This document shows, one piece after another, positions 29,937-32,011 of a stretch of DNA of 32,011 nucleotides. This stretch comes from Pseudomonadota bacterium. GTDB lineage: Bacteria > Myxococcota_A > Polyangia > Polyangiales > JAFGIB01. The notes below the pieces were generated by a model. It was not told the origin of the DNA. It searched no databases and was given only the letters and a program-made list of their open reading frames with translations. The stretch covers positions 1 to 32,011 of the forward strand of contig JADGRE010000047.1 of the NCBI GenBank assembly GCA_017881185.1. The letters run 5' to 3'. The first letter of the stretch is position 1, and every line of letters begins with the position of its first letter. A program made the position numbers and the translations under genes.

Positions 29937-31853
29937 TCAGTACGTGAGATCTCTATCCGTAACCTTGAACACTTCGGCTTCGCGGAAGATTTGCACTAGG
30001 TTGGGGTCCAGGTGGCCGTCTTTGACTTCGAAGTGCAGGATCTCGAGCGCTCGGTCCGCCGACAACGCACGTTTGTAGGGCCGGTCGCGTGCCGTCAGCG
30101 CGTCGTAGATGTCGGCGATGGTCATGATCTTCGACTGCACCGGGATCGCGTCGCCACTGGCGCCGCGTGGGTAGCCCGTGCCGTTGATGCGCTCGTGGTG
30201 CGCGCCAGCGATGATCGGCACCTGCGCCATCGACTTGCCCCAGGGGATCTTCGACAAGAAGTTGTAGGTGTGCACCACGTGCGAGCGGATCTCGTCGTAC
30301 TCGGTCGGGCTGAGCGAGCCGCGTGGGATCTGCAACGCGATCACTTCTTCTTCGGTCAGCAGCCGGCACGGCTGCCCTTCGAAGTCGAGGTAGCTGAGCG
30401 CTCCGATCTCGGCGATGCGCGAGAAGTCGCCTTCCTTGAGCACCGTGGGCTCGTTGGCTTTCTCGATGGTCTGCCAGGCGGCGAGAAGCTCGGCGCGACA
30501 CTGCTCTAGCTCCGCGTCGAGCGCTGTAAGCTCCGCGCCACCCGCACCTCGTTGCATCAGCTCGAGCTTGCGCGTGAGCACTGCGTTCTCGGCCGTGCGA
30601 ATCGCGAATTCGATGCGCGTGCGAATCGACGCGCTCTGGTGGGGATAAAGCTTCTTGGCCTTCACCAGCACTTGCTCGCGCACGCCGATCTTGCCGAAGT
30701 CGTGCAGCAGCGACGCGTACTGCAGCTCTTGAAGGTCCCTGCGCGAGAACTTCGTGTTCTGGTACGGACCATCAGCCGCCAGGTCGACCTTCTCCGCAAG
30801 CGCACACGACAGCACGCTGACGCGCAGCGAATGACCACTGGTCGTAGGATCGCGCTGCTCGATGGCCTGCACGCTCGCGCGCACGAAGCCCTCGAAGATG
30901 GTGCGGATCTCGGCGTAGAGCAGCGCGTTCTCGAGCGCGATGCCTGCCTGTGCAGCCAGGGTGGTCAGCAGCTCTTCGCTGCGTGCATCGAATGCCAGCA
31001 CGCCTCGCTGGAAGTCTTCCGGCTCGTTCAGCTTGGCGCGCGGGTCGACCTTGCGGTTGATCAGCTGGATCACGCCGATGACCTCGTCCTCGGCGGAGAT
31101 CATGGGCATGGTCAGCATCGACACCGAGCGGTAACCCACGCGCTTGTCGAAGCTCTCGTCGAACTTGTATGGCTTGCTCGGGTCGAGCGCGTACACGTCG
31201 GCGATGTTGATCGGCTGCTTGATGAGCGCCGCCGCGCCAGCGATCGAACGCGTGGACACCGGGATCGTGAACTCGCGCGAGGCGAACTGCACGGAGTCGT
31301 TCTGCGAGAGCTTGAAACGCAAGGTCGCCGCGCCGTGGGCCTTGGCGTCGCTCTCGATGACGTAGATGCTGCCCGCGTCGGCGCCGGTGATGTAGCGGCT
31401 CTTCTCCAGGATCAAGCCGAGCAACTTGTCGATGTCGCGCTCTTGCGTGATGGCGCGTGCGATCGTCACCAGCTCGTCGAGCTCGTAGCGGTAGCGACTG
31501 AGCTCCTTCACACGCGTGGCCGCGCTCTGCTTGAGCTCGACGCGCTCGAGCAAGCCGTCGATTGCCAAGAAGGCCTGATCGCCGTCGGCACCGTCGTCGA
31601 GCACGGCCACGGTGGAGCCGGGCTTGAGCGCGTCTTTGAGACCCGCGGGTGCCGCGCCCACGATGAGCAAGCCGAAGTCGCCTCGGACGGCGCGCTCCAC
31701 CAGCGCAGGCTCCGCCAACACGCGCTCGCCCTCGATGAGCAGCACGCGCGCACGACCCCGCTGCACTTCCAGACCCTCGGGCGTCTTGCGCAGCTCGGCC
31801 TCGGACCAGCGCGCGTCCGCGCTCAGCTCGGTCTGCAGCGCGTCGAGATTCAT
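29937..31853 (-). CDS. GAF / HD-GYP protein with a helical insertion in the HD domain
   Basis: 638 residues, no membrane segment. Residues 1-110 are an alpha/beta module of unclear family (VLLIEGERVLAEPALVERAV, TVAVLDDGADGDQAFLAIDG), perhaps a degenerate receiver. A GAF domain spans about 125-315 (DIDKLLGLILEKSRYITGAD, VIGVIQLINRK). The HD-GYP domain starts near 318: RDPTTSGHSLRV, LLHDFGKIGV (H384, D385), HHERINGTGYPRG (H552-P562), IADIYDALTARDRPYK. Metal and GYP residues are present, so cyclic-di-GMP hydrolysis is plausible. About 110 extra residues (405-515), partly coiled coil, separate the HD from the HHE/GYP part. The ATG overlaps the phoH stop (ATGA). Confidence 0.88.
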   Translation of the reverse strand: MNLDALQTELSADARWSEAELRKTPEGLEVQRGRARVLLIEGERVLAEPALVERAVRGDFGLLIVGAAPAGLKDALKPGSTVAVLDDGADGDQAFLAIDGLLERVELKQSAATRVKELSRYRYELDELVTIARAITQERDIDKLLGLILEKSRYITGADAGSIYVIESDAKAHGAATLRFKLSQNDSVQFASREFTIPVSTRSIAGAAALIKQPINIADVYALDPSKPYKFDESFDKRVGYRSVSMLTMPMISAEDEVIGVIQLINRKVDPRAKLNEPEDFQRGVLAFDARSEELLTTLAAQAGIALENALLYAEIRTIFEGFVRASVQAIEQRDPTTSGHSLRVSVLSCALAEKVDLAADGPYQNTKFSRRDLQELQYASLLHDFGKIGVREQVLVKAKKLYPHQSASIRTRIEFAIRTAENAVLTRKLELMQRGAGGAELTALDAELEQCRAELLAAWQTIEKANEPTVLKEGDFSRIAEIGALSYLDFEGQPCRLLTEEEVIALQIPRGSLSPTEYDEIRSHVVHTYNFLSKIPWGKSMAQVPIIAGAHHERINGTGYPRGASGDAIPVQSKIMTIADIYDALTARDRPYKRALSADRALEILHFEVKDGHLDPNLVQIFREAEVFKVTDRDLTY

Positions 31854-32011
31854 GAGCGCTGCCCCGAGTCCGCGCGCCGCGCCGCGTCACGGTCGTCGTA
31901 GGCGCGCACGATCCTCGCGACCAGTGGATGACGCACGACGTCGTCGGCCTCGAAGTAACAACACGCCAGCCCCTCGATGTTGGTCAACAGACCGATCGCA
32001 TCGGCCAGGCC
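31850..32011 (-). CDS. phoH: PhoH-like ATPase, C-terminal end (5' part outside window)
   Basis: 53 residues plus stop TGA at 31852-31850, open to the window edge. The sequence LADAIGLLTNIEGLACCYFE leads into ADDVVRHPLVARIVRAYDDR, which matches the conserved C-terminus of PhoH/YbeZ (DVVRHxLVxxIVxAY). PhoH proteins are P-loop ATPases tied to RNA metabolism. The neighbour is a HD-type protein; in many bacteria phoH is followed by a different HD membrane protein (YqfF) and ybeY. Only the tail is visible, but the match is specific. Confidence 0.82.
   Translation of the reverse strand, partial: GLADAIGLLTNIEGLACCYFEADDVVRHPLVARIVRAYDDRDAARRADSGQRS

Overview
The window is a gene-dense, high-GC segment (GC-rich third codon positions throughout), almost certainly from a member of the Myxococcota, most likely Polyangia-like. 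The signs are zinc-ribbon Ser/Thr kinases with long Pro/Ala linkers, many lipoproteins and TPR proteins, a GAF/HD-GYP protein, and a run of genes in the same order as the Myxococcus xanthus Glt (gliding-motility) envelope-complex genes. No tRNA, rRNA, CRISPR array, insertion sequence or prophage is visible. Product names come from motif reading only; no database search was possible.

Layout. 1-2324 (-): a zinc-ribbon Ser/Thr kinase cut by the window start. 2431-3576 (-): a membrane protein with two bacterial PH-like modules. 3672-4906 (+): a nucleoside-salvage pair, punA-cdd, with an ATGA overlap. 4976-9259 (-): a 1427-residue protein with an N-terminal zinc ribbon, a long disordered segment of LPAPK repeats, one membrane helix and a large TPR array. 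9373-10394 (+): zapA and the 5-formyltetrahydrofolate cyclo-ligase gene. 14746-10377 (-): a two-receiver protein, a histidine kinase and uvrC, packed as one unit. 14975-16105 (+): leucine dehydrogenase. 16063-17284: a C2-like plus PDZ lipoprotein and a tiny acidic lipoprotein.

28917-17327 (-) is the centrepiece: nine consecutive genes, mostly overlapping by 1-4 bases or separated by 7-10. They encode an outer-membrane barrel, an unrecognised coiled-coil secreted protein, a TPR protein (GltC-like), a giant TPR protein (GltD/AgmU-like), a TPR lipoprotein (GltE/AglT-like), a small secreted protein (GltF position), an inner-membrane TonB-like protein (GltG-like), a lipoprotein and a second barrel. 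Together they would span the envelope from inner membrane through periplasm to outer membrane. No AglRQS-type proton-channel motor or MglA-type GTPase lies inside the window. Upstream on the same strand are cysK (28958-29869), a GAF/HD-GYP protein (29937-31853) and the 3' end of phoH (31850-32011).

Short tandem repeats recur at telling places: a 27-bp coding array in the zinc-ribbon/TPR gene, 12-bp arrays in the signal-peptide or post-signal region of two exported proteins, and a 13-bp array that fills the junction between the last two genes of the Glt-like cluster.
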